A stretch of 64,000 bases of DNA. Source: an uncultured Piscinibacter sp. GTDB lineage: Bacteria > Pseudomonadota > Gammaproteobacteria > Burkholderiales > Burkholderiaceae_C. The stretch spans positions 1 through 64,000 of the forward strand of contig NZ_CALFYO010000022.1 of the NCBI RefSeq assembly GCF_937952055.1, written 5' to 3'. Numbering within the stretch: position 1 is the stretch's first letter; each line of letters opens with the position of its first letter. Position numbers and translations under genes: made by a program. Shown here in pieces: positions 1-11,721 of the stretch. Under the pieces are notes generated by a model that had not been told where the DNA came from, ran no database searches, and was given only the letters and a program-made list of their open reading frames with translations.

Positions 1-65
1 GCTCGCTGGTGGTCAATTCGTCGCAGGGCGGCGGCACCAAGGACACCTGGGTGCTCGAGGCGTGA
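1..65 (+). CDS. Circularly permuted type-2 ATP-grasp protein, C-terminal end only (partial)
   Basis: Only the last 20 codons are in the window (frame from base 3, TGA at 63-65). The visible tail contains VNSSQGGGTKDTWVL, which is typical of the end of the COG2308 (DUF404/DUF407) circularly permuted ATP-grasp family. A parallel stretch, GGRSKDTWVLSDAP, is found inside the fusion protein at 5338-7812, supporting the assignment. The family is thought to ligate a carboxylate to an amine using ATP. The alpha-E gene starts 13 bases downstream, the usual partner arrangement. The start and most of the domain lie outside the window. Confidence 0.8.
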   Translation, partial: SLVVNSSQGGGTKDTWVLEA

Positions 66-78
66 AGGAGTCCTGAAC

Positions 79-1056
79 ATGCTGTCCCGTACCGCCGACC
101 ACCTGTTCTGGATGTCCCGCTACATGGAGCGGGCAGAGAACACCGCGCGCATGCTCGACGTCAACTACCAGACCTCGCTGCTGCCGCAATCGGCCGACGC
201 CGCGGAGAAGGGCTGGAAGGGCCTGCTGGGCATCTCCGAGCTCAGCGGCGACTTCGCCAGGCGCTATGGGGGTGCCGTCGACGCCCGCAACGTCATGCAG
301 TACATGGTGTCCGACGCGCAGAACCCGTCGAGCATCCGCTCCTGCCTGATGGCGGCGCGCGAGAACGCCCGGGCCGTTCGCGGCACGCTGACCACCGAGG
401 TCTGGGAGACGCAAAATCAGACCTGGCTGGAGTTCCAGCGCATGGTCGTCGGCAGCGACTTCCAGCGCGACCCGAGCGCGCTGTTCGAGTGGGTGAAGTT
501 CCGCTCGCACCTGTCGCGTGGCGTCACCGTGGGCACGATGCTGCAGGACGAGGCCTTCCACTTCCTGCGCATCGGCAGCTTTCTCGAGCGCGCCGACAAC
601 ACCGCGCGCCTGCTCGACGTGAAGTTCCACGCCGTGGACAGCGAGTTCTTCGGCGCCGCGCAGGCGCAGGGGCAGGGTGCCGCCAAGGACGTCGAGTTCG
701 ATTTCTACCACTGGTCGGCGATACTGCGTTCCGTCTCCGGCTTCGAGGTCTACCGCAAGGCCTACCGCAACGTGATCCTGCCGGAGAAGGTGGCCGAGTT
801 GCTCATCCTGCGCCCGGACATGCCGCGCTCGCTGGCGGCCTGCATGCACGAAGTCGTGGGCAACCTGAAGATGGTGGCCAACGAGCAGTCGGGCGAGACG
901 CTGCGCCAGGCCGGCCGGCTGCGCGCCGACCTGCAGTACGGCCGCATCGACGAGATCCTCGCCACCGGCCTGCACGCCTTCCTGACGCAGTTCCTCGACC
1001 GCGTGAACACCATCGGCGTGGGCATCAGCCGCGACTTCCTCGTGCCCGTTCAATGA
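79..1056 (+). CDS. Alpha-E domain protein (DUF403/COG2307)
   Basis: A 325-residue, mostly helical protein whose start (MLSRTADHLFWMSRYMERAE) is the classic opening of the alpha-E family. The repeated ERA(E/D)NTAR motif appears near residues 17-24 and again around 170-177. GGAG lies about 10 bases before the ATG and supports the start. Alpha-E proteins have no proven activity. Comparative genomics links them to ATP-grasp and transglutaminase partners in a presumed peptide-ligation or modification system. Here the gene follows an ATP-grasp gene by 13 bases and precedes a transglutaminase by 14 bases, so all three are probably co-transcribed. Family assignment is firm; biochemical role is unknown. 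Confidence 0.9.
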   Translation: MLSRTADHLFWMSRYMERAENTARMLDVNYQTSLLPQSADAAEKGWKGLLGISELSGDFARRYGGAVDARNVMQYMVSDAQNPSSIRSCLMAARENARAVRGTLTTEVWETQNQTWLEFQRMVVGSDFQRDPSALFEWVKFRSHLSRGVTVGTMLQDEAFHFLRIGSFLERADNTARLLDVKFHAVDSEFFGAAQAQGQGAAKDVEFDFYHWSAILRSVSGFEVYRKAYRNVILPEKVAELLILRPDMPRSLAACMHEVVGNLKMVANEQSGETLRQAGRLRADLQYGRIDEILATGLHAFLTQFLDRVNTIGVGISRDFLVPVQ

Positions 1057-1070
1057 GGGCGCGCTGAGCG

Positions 1071-1904
1071 ATGAAACTCAGCATTCGCCACGAGACGCAC
1101 TACGAGTACAGCGCGCCGCTGCAATACGCGCTCCAGCAACTGTGCCTGACGCCGCAGGCCAACGCGCATCAGGAGGTGATGGAGTGGCAGCTCAGCGCGC
1201 CGGGCCGGCTCTACGCGCAGCGCGATGGCTTTGGCAACCTGTCGCACAGCTGGAGCATGGCGCGCGCCCGCGGTGGCCGGCACGTCTATTGCGGCAGCGT
1301 GCAGGCGCATGGCACCGTGACGACCAGGCCGTCGCCCTGGCTGATCGACGATCCCTCCGCGCCGCACCCGGCGCTGTACCTGCGCGCCACGCCGCTCACC
1401 GCTCCGAATGCCTCGCTCGCCGAGCTCGGACGCATGTTCCTGCAGGAATCGGTCAACGAGGCTTCGCTGCTGCGACTGGCTGCAGCGGTGCGCGAACGGA
1501 TCGCCTACCGCGCCGGTGCGACCGACGTCAGCACCAACGCGCAGCAGGCGCTCGCGCTGGGCCAGGGTGTCTGCCAGGACCAGGCGCACGTGTTCATCGC
1601 CGCCTGCCGCGCCGCCAGGCTGCCGGCGCGCTACGTGAGCGGCTATTTCCATTCGCCGAAGGCGCCCGAACTGGCCAGCCATGCCTGGGCCGACGTCTGC
1701 CTCGACCTCGCCGAGCGGCGCTGGCTGAGCGTCGACGTCACCCACCTCAGCCTGATGGACGAGCGCCACGTGCGGCTGGCCGTCGGTCCCGACTACGCGG
1801 CCTGCGCGCCGGTGCGCGGCGTGCGCGAGGGCGGTGGCGACGAATCGATGCGTGTGCGCGTGCTGGTGAGCCAAGCCGTCGAGAAGATCATCCTGGAGCC
1901 CTGA
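1071..1904 (+). CDS. Transglutaminase-like protein (copy 1 of the cluster)
   Basis: A 277-residue protein with the bacterial transglutaminase N-terminal domain (begins MKLSIRHETHYEYSAP) and a transglutaminase core. The catalytic triad is visible: Cys168 in GQGVCQDQAH, His204 in SHAWADV and Asp222 in SVDVTH. Members of this family are inferred to be thiol peptidases or amidases acting on peptide or isopeptide bonds. No signal peptide or membrane segment is evident, so it should be cytoplasmic. The stop is immediately followed by the ATG of the DUF2126 gene, which implies one operon. It may trim or transfer the product of the neighbouring ligases; that is inference. Confidence 0.88.
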   Translation: MKLSIRHETHYEYSAPLQYALQQLCLTPQANAHQEVMEWQLSAPGRLYAQRDGFGNLSHSWSMARARGGRHVYCGSVQAHGTVTTRPSPWLIDDPSAPHPALYLRATPLTAPNASLAELGRMFLQESVNEASLLRLAAAVRERIAYRAGATDVSTNAQQALALGQGVCQDQAHVFIAACRAARLPARYVSGYFHSPKAPELASHAWADVCLDLAERRWLSVDVTHLSLMDERHVRLAVGPDYAACAPVRGVREGGGDESMRVRVLVSQAVEKIILEP

Positions 1905-5315
<3,411 letters not shown>

Positions 5316-5337
5316 GGACCCGATCTCGACATCCTCG

Positions 5338-7812
5338 ATGCTGCTGAAGTCCCTGCTCGCCGGCTACGCTGCCCGCAGCGGCCGTTACGACGAGCTGCTG
5401 GCGGCGCCGCACCAGCCGCGGCCGCACTGGGGCCCCTTCCTGCACGCGCTGGCCGCGCGCGGCGCCGGCAGCCTGTCGGACACGCTAACGCTGATCGAGC
5501 GCGAGGTGCGCGAGAACGGCATCACCTACAACGTCTATGCCGATCCGCAGGGCATGGACCGCCCCTGGGCGGTCGATCCGCTGCCGCTGCTGCTGTCCGC
5601 GCCCGAGTGGCAGGCGATCGAGGAGGGCGTGACGCAGCGCGCCGAACTGCTCAACCGCGTGCTTGCCGACCTGTACGGCGAGCAGGAACTGCTGCGACGC
5701 GGCACCGTGCCGCCGGCGGTGGTGTTCGGTCACGCGGGCTACCTGTCGCCGGCGCAGGGCATCCGGCCGTCGGGCGGCGTGCACCTGTTCCATTACGCCG
5801 CCGACCTGGCGCGCTCGCCCGACGGGCGCTGGTGGGTGGTGGGCGACCGCACCCAGGCGCCCTCGGGCGCCGGCTACGCGCTGGAGAACCGGCTGGTCGT
5901 CTCGCGCGTCTTCCCGCAGATGTTCCGCGAACTGCGCGTGCAGCACCTGGCCTCCTTCTTCGCCGCGCTGAAGGACTCGCTGCTGCGCTGGGCACCGCGC
6001 GGCGGCCCGGGCGACGGCGTGCCGCTGATCGCGCTGCTCACTCCCGGCCCCTACAACGAGACCTACTTCGAGCATGCGCTGCTGGCGCGCTACCTCGGCG
6101 TGGCGCTGGTCGAGGGCAGCGACCTCACCGTGCGCGAGGGCTGCGTGTGGATGAAGACGGTCGAGGGCCTGCAGCGCGTGCACGCGCTGCTGCGTCGCCA
6201 GGACGACGACTACTGCGACCCGCTCGAGTTGCGCTCCGATTCCGCGCTCGGTGTGGCCGGCCTCACCGAATGCGCGCGGCGCGGCACCGTCCTCCTCGCC
6301 AATTCGCTGGGCTCGGGGGTGCTGGAGTCGGGGGCGCTGCTCGGCTACCTGCCGGCGCTGTGCGAGCAGCTGCTCGGTGAGCCTCTCAAGCTGCCCTCGG
6401 TGGCCACTTGGTGGCTGGGCGAGCCGGCGGCCTTCGAGGACGCCTGGAAGCGGCTCGACCAGGTGCTGATCAAGCCGATCGAACGCTCGTCGCGCGAGCC
6501 CTCGGTGTTCGGGGCCGACCTCGATGCGGCCGCACGCGCCAGACTGAAGGCGCGCGTCGCAGTGCGGCCGCAGCGCTACGTGGCGCAGGAGTGGGTGCAC
6601 GTCTCGCAGGCGCCGGTGCTGGAGCGCAGCGCGCATGGCCGCGAGACGCTGGCGGCGCGCACCGTCGGTCTGCGCGTCTTCGCCGTGGCCACGCCCGACG
6701 GCTATCGACTCATGCCCGGCGGCCTGACGCGCGTGGCCGGCGACGAGGAGCCGCGCGTCGTCGCCATGCAGCGCGGCGGCCGCTCGAAGGACACGTGGGT
6801 GCTGTCGGACGCGCCGGTCAATGCCTCCTTCTCGCTGCTCACCAGCACGGTGACGCCGGCCGAACTGGTCAGCTCGCGAGCCAATCTGCCGTCGCGCACG
6901 GCGGAGAACCTGTTCTGGTTCGGGCGCTACGGCGAGCGTGCCGACACCGCGGTGCGGCTGCTGCGCGTGGCCATCGAGGCGCAGCTCGACGACACCGAGG
7001 TCGATGGCGGTTCGGCCGCGCTGGCGCTGTGCGAGCGCCTCGGGCTGATCGACGCCGACGACGAGCCCGCCATCGCGCTGCTGCGCGCTGCCACGCATCC
7101 GGACGGTGCGCTCGCCGAGCGGCTGCGCCAGGTTTCGCGCGTGGCCTTCACGCTGCGCGACCGCATGTCGGCCGACCACTGGCGCACCATCAACCAGCTC
7201 ATCGGCGACCCGGTGTTCCAGCGCAATGCGTCGTCCACGGCCATGCGCCTGCCGCTCGCGCTGGCCTGGCTGGACCGCGCGGTGACGGCGATGGTCACGC
7301 TGTCGGGCTTCGTGCTCGACGGCATGACGCGTGGTACCGGCTGGCGCTTCCTGTCGATGGGACGGCGCATCGAGCGCCTGTGGAACCTCGCCACGGCGCT
7401 GCAGGTGGCCACGCGCGAGGGCCGCGACCAGGGCCTGCAGTGGCTGCTGGAATGGGCCGACTCCGCGGTGACCTATCGCTCGCGCTACCTGGTCCAGCCG
7501 GAGTGGCTGCCGGTGCTCGACCTGCTGGTGCGTGACGAGCTGGTGCCGCGCTCGCTGGCCTTCCAGCTCAAGGGGCTGGCGGAATACGTCGCCAAGCTGG
7601 AGACGGTGCACGGCCGCTTCGCCAGCGACGTGGTGGCGCCCGGCCAGGCGGCGCTGGCCGCTCTGACGCCGGCCGAGCTGCATCCGGAGAGCGAGGCGCT
7701 GGCCGAGCTGCTCGACCAGCTGCAGCGCATCGCCGGCGGCGTGTCCGACGAGCTGACGCTGAAGTTCTTCTCGCACGCGGCGTCGCGCTCGGTGCTGTCG
7801 CTCGTCGCATGA
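5338..7812 (+). CDS. Fusion of circularly permuted ATP-grasp and alpha-E domains
   Basis: An 824-residue protein combining two families that are often separate genes. Residues ~1-490 resemble the COG2308 ATP-grasp family, and residues ~515-824 are an alpha-E domain opening with LPSRTAENLFWFGRYGERAD, closely parallel to the start of the stand-alone alpha-E protein at 79. The junction contains a SKDTWVL tail like the one ending at base 65, so the architecture reads as ATP-grasp followed directly by alpha-E. The cluster therefore carries two ATP-grasp/alpha-E sets, one split and one fused. Expected role: ATP-dependent ligation with the alpha-E module as substrate carrier or scaffold (inferred). 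Confidence 0.9.
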   Translation: MLLKSLLAGYAARSGRYDELLAAPHQPRPHWGPFLHALAARGAGSLSDTLTLIEREVRENGITYNVYADPQGMDRPWAVDPLPLLLSAPEWQAIEEGVTQRAELLNRVLADLYGEQELLRRGTVPPAVVFGHAGYLSPAQGIRPSGGVHLFHYAADLARSPDGRWWVVGDRTQAPSGAGYALENRLVVSRVFPQMFRELRVQHLASFFAALKDSLLRWAPRGGPGDGVPLIALLTPGPYNETYFEHALLARYLGVALVEGSDLTVREGCVWMKTVEGLQRVHALLRRQDDDYCDPLELRSDSALGVAGLTECARRGTVLLANSLGSGVLESGALLGYLPALCEQLLGEPLKLPSVATWWLGEPAAFEDAWKRLDQVLIKPIERSSREPSVFGADLDAAARARLKARVAVRPQRYVAQEWVHVSQAPVLERSAHGRETLAARTVGLRVFAVATPDGYRLMPGGLTRVAGDEEPRVVAMQRGGRSKDTWVLSDAPVNASFSLLTSTVTPAELVSSRANLPSRTAENLFWFGRYGERADTAVRLLRVAIEAQLDDTEVDGGSAALALCERLGLIDADDEPAIALLRAATHPDGALAERLRQVSRVAFTLRDRMSADHWRTINQLIGDPVFQRNASSTAMRLPLALAWLDRAVTAMVTLSGFVLDGMTRGTGWRFLSMGRRIERLWNLATALQVATREGRDQGLQWLLEWADSAVTYRSRYLVQPEWLPVLDLLVRDELVPRSLAFQLKGLAEYVAKLETVHGRFASDVVAPGQAALAALTPAELHPESEALAELLDQLQRIAGGVSDELTLKFFSHAASRSVLSLVA

Positions 7813-7921
7813 GTGCCGGCGCCAGCAGTTCGGCACTGCGGCTGGGGCGCCGGCCCGCTCGCGAGCCGGCCCGCGCTGCCGCGGCGGGACGGACGGCGCA
7901 TCTGCCAGCGCAGGGGCGGAC

Positions 7922-8809
7922 GTGAAGGCCATCCGCTACCGCGTCGAGCACGAGACGCGCTACGCCTACGACGCGCCGGTCTCGCAGTCCTGGCAGCGCG
8001 CCCGGTTGACGCCGCGCGCCTTGCCGTGGCAGAAGCTGCTCACCCACGCGATCGACATCGACCCGCGCCCCGACGAGCGCCACGACGGGCCGGACGCCCA
8101 CGGCAACACCGTCACCCACTTCGGCATTCACGGCGCGCACCGCCGCTTGCGCGTGCTCATGCATGCCGAGGTGGAGGTGGGGGCGCGGACGCAGCTGGTG
8201 GCGGGCGACGCTCAGCCGTGGGAGACGGTGGCCGAACTGCTGCGCCGCCCCGGTGCGCCAGCCGACCTGGACGCTGCCCGGCTCACCGAACCCACCGCGC
8301 TGCTGCCGCTGTCCGACGCTGCCCGCTGCTACGCGTCGGCGGAGCTCTCGCCCGGCCGCGACTGGCTGGAGGCGGTGACCGGCCTGATGCACGGCATCCA
8401 TGCCGACTTCGAATTCGAAGCCGGCGCGACCAGCGTCAGCACCTCGGTCGACGATGTGCTGCAGCAGCGGCGCGGCGTGTGCCAGGACTTCGCCCACCTG
8501 ATGCTCGCCGCGCTGCGCGGCCACGGCCTGGCGGCGCGCTACGTGTCGGGCTATCTGCTCACCGAGCCTCCGCCCGGGAAGCCCCGCCTGATGGGGGTGG
8601 ACGCGTCCCACGCCTGGGTGGCGGCCTGGTCGCCGCGCCACGGCTGGGTGGAGTTCGACCCCACCAACGACCAGCTCGCCGACCAGCGCTACATCACGCT
8701 CGCCTGGGGCGCCGATTTTGCCGACGTGGTGCCGCTGCGCGGTGTCATCCTCGGCGGTGGCACGCAGGCGATGGACGTGGCGGTGAGCGTGATCCCCGTC
8801 GCGCCCTGA
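7922..8809 (+). CDS. Transglutaminase-like protein (copy 2 of the cluster)
   Basis: A 295-residue protein starting at GTG with GGGGCGG just upstream; no suitable ATG exists nearby. It has the same architecture as the gene at 1071: an N-terminal beta domain (MKAIRYRVEHETRYAYDAPV) and a transglutaminase core with Cys187 (RRGVCQDFAH), His230 (DASHAWVAAW) and Asp246 (VEFDPTND). It is the last gene of the ligase cluster, separated from the fusion gene by 109 bases and followed by a GC-rich hairpin at 8812-8834 that may end the transcript. It is probably a thiol amidase/peptidase working with the amidoligases. Confidence 0.88.
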   Translation: MKAIRYRVEHETRYAYDAPVSQSWQRARLTPRALPWQKLLTHAIDIDPRPDERHDGPDAHGNTVTHFGIHGAHRRLRVLMHAEVEVGARTQLVAGDAQPWETVAELLRRPGAPADLDAARLTEPTALLPLSDAARCYASAELSPGRDWLEAVTGLMHGIHADFEFEAGATSVSTSVDDVLQQRRGVCQDFAHLMLAALRGHGLAARYVSGYLLTEPPPGKPRLMGVDASHAWVAAWSPRHGWVEFDPTNDQLADQRYITLAWGADFADVVPLRGVILGGGTQAMDVAVSVIPVAP

Positions 8810-8811
8810 CG

Positions 8812-8834
8812 CCGTCCCCCCGCCCGGGGGACGG
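8812..8834 (+). terminator. GC-rich hairpin after the amidoligase/transglutaminase cluster
   Basis: A perfect 9-bp inverted repeat (CCGTCCCCC ... GGGGGACGG) with a 5-base loop lies 2 bases after the transglutaminase stop. There is no T-run behind it, so it is either a weak or Rho-assisted terminator or an mRNA-stabilising hairpin. Its position at the end of the cluster supports a boundary role. Confidence 0.5.
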
Positions 8835-8934
8835 GCTGGGGGGCCTGCCGCCGGGTGACGCGCAAGGGCGATGGTCGACGCGGCCGGGCCTCGCGAGACT
8901 GGCTTCCAGCGCAACCCGCCTGCTGGAGGACCCG

Positions 8935-9183
8935 ATGGCCCGCTTCATCACCCGCATCGCCGACCTGTGCCGCCACCGGGCGGCCGAGGAACGCTTCCTG
9001 CGCCGCTTCTGCATGATGCGGCCGGGAGCCGACGAGGTCGAAGACTGCGGTCCCGGCTGGTACGCGTCCAGCCGCGAACTGCAGCATGGCCTGCAGGTGC
9101 GCGAGGGCCAGCCGGGGGACACGCTGCTGGCCGAGTGGACCGAAGCCTGGCGCCGGCCGCTGCCCGCGGCGCCTGCCGAGTGA
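8935..9183 (+). CDS. Small protein of unknown function (82 aa)
   Basis: An 82-residue reading frame starting at ATG with a strong GGAGG five bases upstream (CTGGAGGACCCG). It begins MARFITRIADLCRHRAAEE and has two cysteines in the middle (RRFCMMRP, VEDCGPGWY). There is no membrane segment and the protein is rich in Arg and Glu. It lies 125 bases after the ligase cluster and converges on the Cys-cluster gene 21 bases away. I do not recognise a family. The good ribosome-binding site and clean end make it a plausible gene. A longer frame running through it from 7813 is a shadow of the transglutaminase gene. Confidence 0.55.
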   Translation: MARFITRIADLCRHRAAEERFLRRFCMMRPGADEVEDCGPGWYASSRELQHGLQVREGQPGDTLLAEWTEAWRRPLPAAPAE

Positions 9184-9204
9184 GCCCGGCGCCGGCACCC
9201 GGCC

Positions 9205-9537
9205 TCAGGCGGACAGCGGCGGCAGCCCGTGGCGCGCGCGGGCACGGGTGCAGGCCTCGTCGCCCTGGCCCAGCGGGGCTCGCAGGCCGAACTCGCGGCA
9301 GGGCGAGGGTCGCCACTCGTAGATGCCGCACTGCGCCTGCACGCCGATCGTCCCGACGAGTGCGGCACAGCGCGGCGCGGCGTGGTCGGTGCCGCGCATG
9401 CGGCAGGTATGGTCGTTGACCTCGACCGTCAGGCCGTCCGGCACCGGGCCGCCCCTGCTGGCCAGTTCCGCGCGCGCGAAGTCGACGCGGTACCCCGCGC
9501 AGCAGGCGCCGCAGCGCGTGCAGGCGTTGTCCGGCAT
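9205..9537 (-). CDS. YkgJ-family cysteine-cluster protein
   Basis: A 110-residue protein with the CxxCxxCC cluster at its N-terminus (Cys6, 9, 12, 13), a further Cys in HTCRMRG, and QCGIYEWRPSPCREF downstream. This is the zinc/iron-sulfur binding pattern of the YkgJ (PF03692) family. The ATG at 9537 overlaps the stop of the kinase gene (TGATG, 1 base shared), so translation is probably coupled. The start was chosen over an upstream in-frame codon because of this junction and the family N-terminus. Biochemical function is unknown; it is the last gene of the argD-argF-phosphoesterase-kinase string. Confidence 0.85.
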   Translation of the reverse strand: MPDNACTRCGACCAGYRVDFARAELASRGGPVPDGLTVEVNDHTCRMRGTDHAAPRCAALVGTIGVQAQCGIYEWRPSPCREFGLRAPLGQGDEACTRARARHGLPPLSA

Positions 9538-10985
9538 CAGTCCTCCGCGCTGGCGCGCACGACGGTGACGGTGCAGTCGCACTCCGCGACCACTTGCGCC
9601 GACACGCTGCCGAGGTAACGCCGCAATCCGCCGCTGCTGCGCGCGCCCATCACGACATGGTCGACGTGGTTCTTGCGTGCGTACTCGACGATCGCGTCGG
9701 CGGCGTCCGGCGCCTCCAGCACGTGGTAGGTCACCCTGCCGGCCTGCAGTTCACGCTGCGGGTCGAGCGCGCGCAGCAGCGGATGGGCCCAGTGCTTCAA
9801 CTGCACCAGCAACTTGACATGCTTGCTGCTGCCGTCGGGTTCGAGGTACTCGTCGGTGGCAATGCGGTGGGTCTTCATCACCGTCAGGCAGGCCAGGCGC
9901 GCGCCGGGCTCGGTCTGCAGCAGTCGCAGCGCCGTGTGGCGCACCGCCTGCAGCAGCGCCGGCGTGGCGCCGGCCACGTCGACCGCGGCGAGCAGGATGG
10001 GGCTGCGCTCGGCCTGTTCGGCGGCGCTGGCGGCGCCTTCCGGTTCGCTGCCGATGGCCGAGAGCCAGCGTCTCAGCGTCGTGACGCCACCGCTGCGTGC
10101 GCTGCGCAGCGCGCGTTCGGTCAGGGTGACCTGGTCGGGGTTCTGCAGCTCGAACGCAAGCTGTGCAGCGCTCTGGTGGCGCTGGCCGGGTTGCACCTCG
10201 AGGCAGCGCAGGATGATCTCCTGCAGCCAGGGCGGCACCTCGGCGCGCAGCGAGCGCGGTGGCTCCGGGTCGCGGAACAGTCGCTGGCGCAGCCCCCGCA
10301 CGCTGTTCGGGTTGCCGAACGGCCGCGCGCCGGTGGCCAGGTGGTACAGCAGCACACCGAGCGCGAACAGGTCGCTGCGCGGATCGTTGCGCACGAACTG
10401 CACCTGCTCCGGCGACATGTACGGGCCGGTGCCCATCGGCAGCTCGAACTCCTCGTCGAGCAGGTCGGGCAGCCGGTCATGGCGGGACAGGCCGAAGTCG
10501 ATCAGCACCGCCTCGCCGGTCGGCCTGAACATGATGTTGCTCGGCTTCACGTCGAGGTGCACGACATGCTGGCGGTGCAGGTCGTGCAGCGCGGTGGCCA
10601 CCTTCACGCCCACCGCCACCACTTCGTCCAGCGGCAAGGGCGAGGCGTCGAAGCGCGCGCGCAGCGAGTGGCCGGGGATCATCTCCATCACGATGTAGGG
10701 CTGGCGCGTGAAGTCGCCCTTGGCGACGAAGCGCGGCACGTGCGCGCCCGCCAGCGCCGGCATGATCATCTGCTCGACCTCGAATCCGACGATGGTCGCC
10801 GGATCGTCGCCGCCCTTGATGCGCGGCACCTTCATGATCAGCGGCGGGTCATCGACCGCATCGATGCGGCTGACGCGCCAGAGGTGGGCCATGCCGCCGC
10901 GGTGCAGGTGCTCCTCGAGCCGGAAACCGTCGATCACCTGGCCGGCGTCGAGCCGGTGCGCGGTGTGGCCGTCGTCATTCGCCAT
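9537..10985 (-). CDS. Serine/threonine protein kinase fused to a universal stress protein domain
   Basis: A 482-residue soluble protein. Residues ~20-290 form a Hanks-type kinase: glycine-rich loop HRGGMAHLW (~28-36), Lys52 (LIMKVPR), catalytic loop HLDVKPSN with Asp145 and Asn150, DFG at 163-165, and MSPEQ for the APE motif. The usual HRD is HLD, so it is a non-RD kinase. Residues ~325-478 are a UspA domain ending with GARSSGGLRRYLGS, the nucleotide-binding loop of ATP-binding Usp proteins. No transmembrane helix is seen, unlike PknB-type kinases. It overlaps the phosphoesterase gene by 11 bases upstream and the Cys-cluster gene by 1 base downstream. It is likely a cytoplasmic stress- or energy-sensing kinase; substrates are unknown. 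Confidence 0.88.
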   Translation of the reverse strand: MANDDGHTAHRLDAGQVIDGFRLEEHLHRGGMAHLWRVSRIDAVDDPPLIMKVPRIKGGDDPATIVGFEVEQMIMPALAGAHVPRFVAKGDFTRQPYIVMEMIPGHSLRARFDASPLPLDEVVAVGVKVATALHDLHRQHVVHLDVKPSNIMFRPTGEAVLIDFGLSRHDRLPDLLDEEFELPMGTGPYMSPEQVQFVRNDPRSDLFALGVLLYHLATGARPFGNPNSVRGLRQRLFRDPEPPRSLRAEVPPWLQEIILRCLEVQPGQRHQSAAQLAFELQNPDQVTLTERALRSARSGGVTTLRRWLSAIGSEPEGAASAAEQAERSPILLAAVDVAGATPALLQAVRHTALRLLQTEPGARLACLTVMKTHRIATDEYLEPDGSSKHVKLLVQLKHWAHPLLRALDPQRELQAGRVTYHVLEAPDAADAIVEYARKNHVDHVVMGARSSGGLRRYLGSVSAQVVAECDCTVTVVRASAED

Positions 10986-11718
10986 GTTCGAGCCGCCGGG
11001 CCAGGCGCTGCGGCAGCCCCGCAGCTCGGATCTTCGCGCCCGCCGCCTCGGTGTCGTAGGGCACGCGAAAGTAGGTGAGGGTGGCGGTCACGGTGTCGAA
11101 GGTGGCGTAGCAGGCCGCCGGATTGCCGTCGCGCGGCTGGCCGGCCGAACCCGGGATGACCAGCCAGCGGCGCTGCTCGGACAGCGGGATCGGCATGCCG
11201 GCGCTCGGCACGAAGTCGCCGATCTTGCCTGTGGCCGTCAGGTGGAACAGCTTGGGATCGTGCACGTGGCCGCAGAAGGTGAAGCGCGCCGACGTGGCCT
11301 GCAGGCTGCGGACCGCCTCCGTGCGGCCGAGCACGTAGGCCCACTCCTTCGGCGCGAAGGCATTGGCGTGCACGAACAGCCGCTCGCCGTCGCTGACCGA
11401 CATCGGCAGCGTGGCGAGGAAGGCGAGCTGCTCGGGGTCGAGCCGCTCGCGCGTCCATTCCACCACCTGGCGCGCCTCGGGGATCATGGTCGGCAGTGCG
11501 CCCTGCACGACGGCGGCGTCGTGGTTGCCCATCACGGCGATGGCGCCGCGCGCCACGTGCTCGCGCACCAGGTCGACCACCCAGCCCGGGTCGGCCCCGT
11601 AGCCGACGAAGTCGCCGAGAAAGGCATAGCGCAGCGCGCCCTGCGACTTCGCATGGTCCATCACCGCACCGACCGACTCGCGGTTGGCGTGCAGGTCGGT
11701 GATCAGCGCGAGGAGCAT
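10975..11718 (-). CDS. Calcineurin-like metallophosphoesterase
   Basis: A 247-residue enzyme with all metal-binding blocks of the superfamily: ITDLHAN (Asp8, His10), GDFVGYGADP, MGNHDA, and FCGHVHDPKL (GHxH). The layout fits small cytoplasmic phosphodiesterases or phosphatases of the YfcE/ApaH-like type. It starts 3 bases after the argF stop, and its 3' end overlaps the kinase gene by 11 bases. A phosphatase and a kinase encoded in overlapping frames suggests opposing activities on one target, but that is inference and the enzyme may instead act on nucleotides. Confidence 0.85.
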   Translation of the reverse strand: MLLALITDLHANRESVGAVMDHAKSQGALRYAFLGDFVGYGADPGWVVDLVREHVARGAIAVMGNHDAAVVQGALPTMIPEARQVVEWTRERLDPEQLAFLATLPMSVSDGERLFVHANAFAPKEWAYVLGRTEAVRSLQATSARFTFCGHVHDPKLFHLTATGKIGDFVPSAGMPIPLSEQRRWLVIPGSAGQPRDGNPAACYATFDTVTATLTYFRVPYDTEAAGAKIRAAGLPQRLARRLEHGE

Positions 11719-11721
11719 CGT

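Noticed and set aside
7813..9183. A 456-codon plus-strand frame overlapping the second transglutaminase gene
   Set aside because: Most of it is an alternate-frame shadow of 7922-8809; only the last 83 codons (from 8935) have a good ribosome-binding site, and those are kept as a separate small gene.
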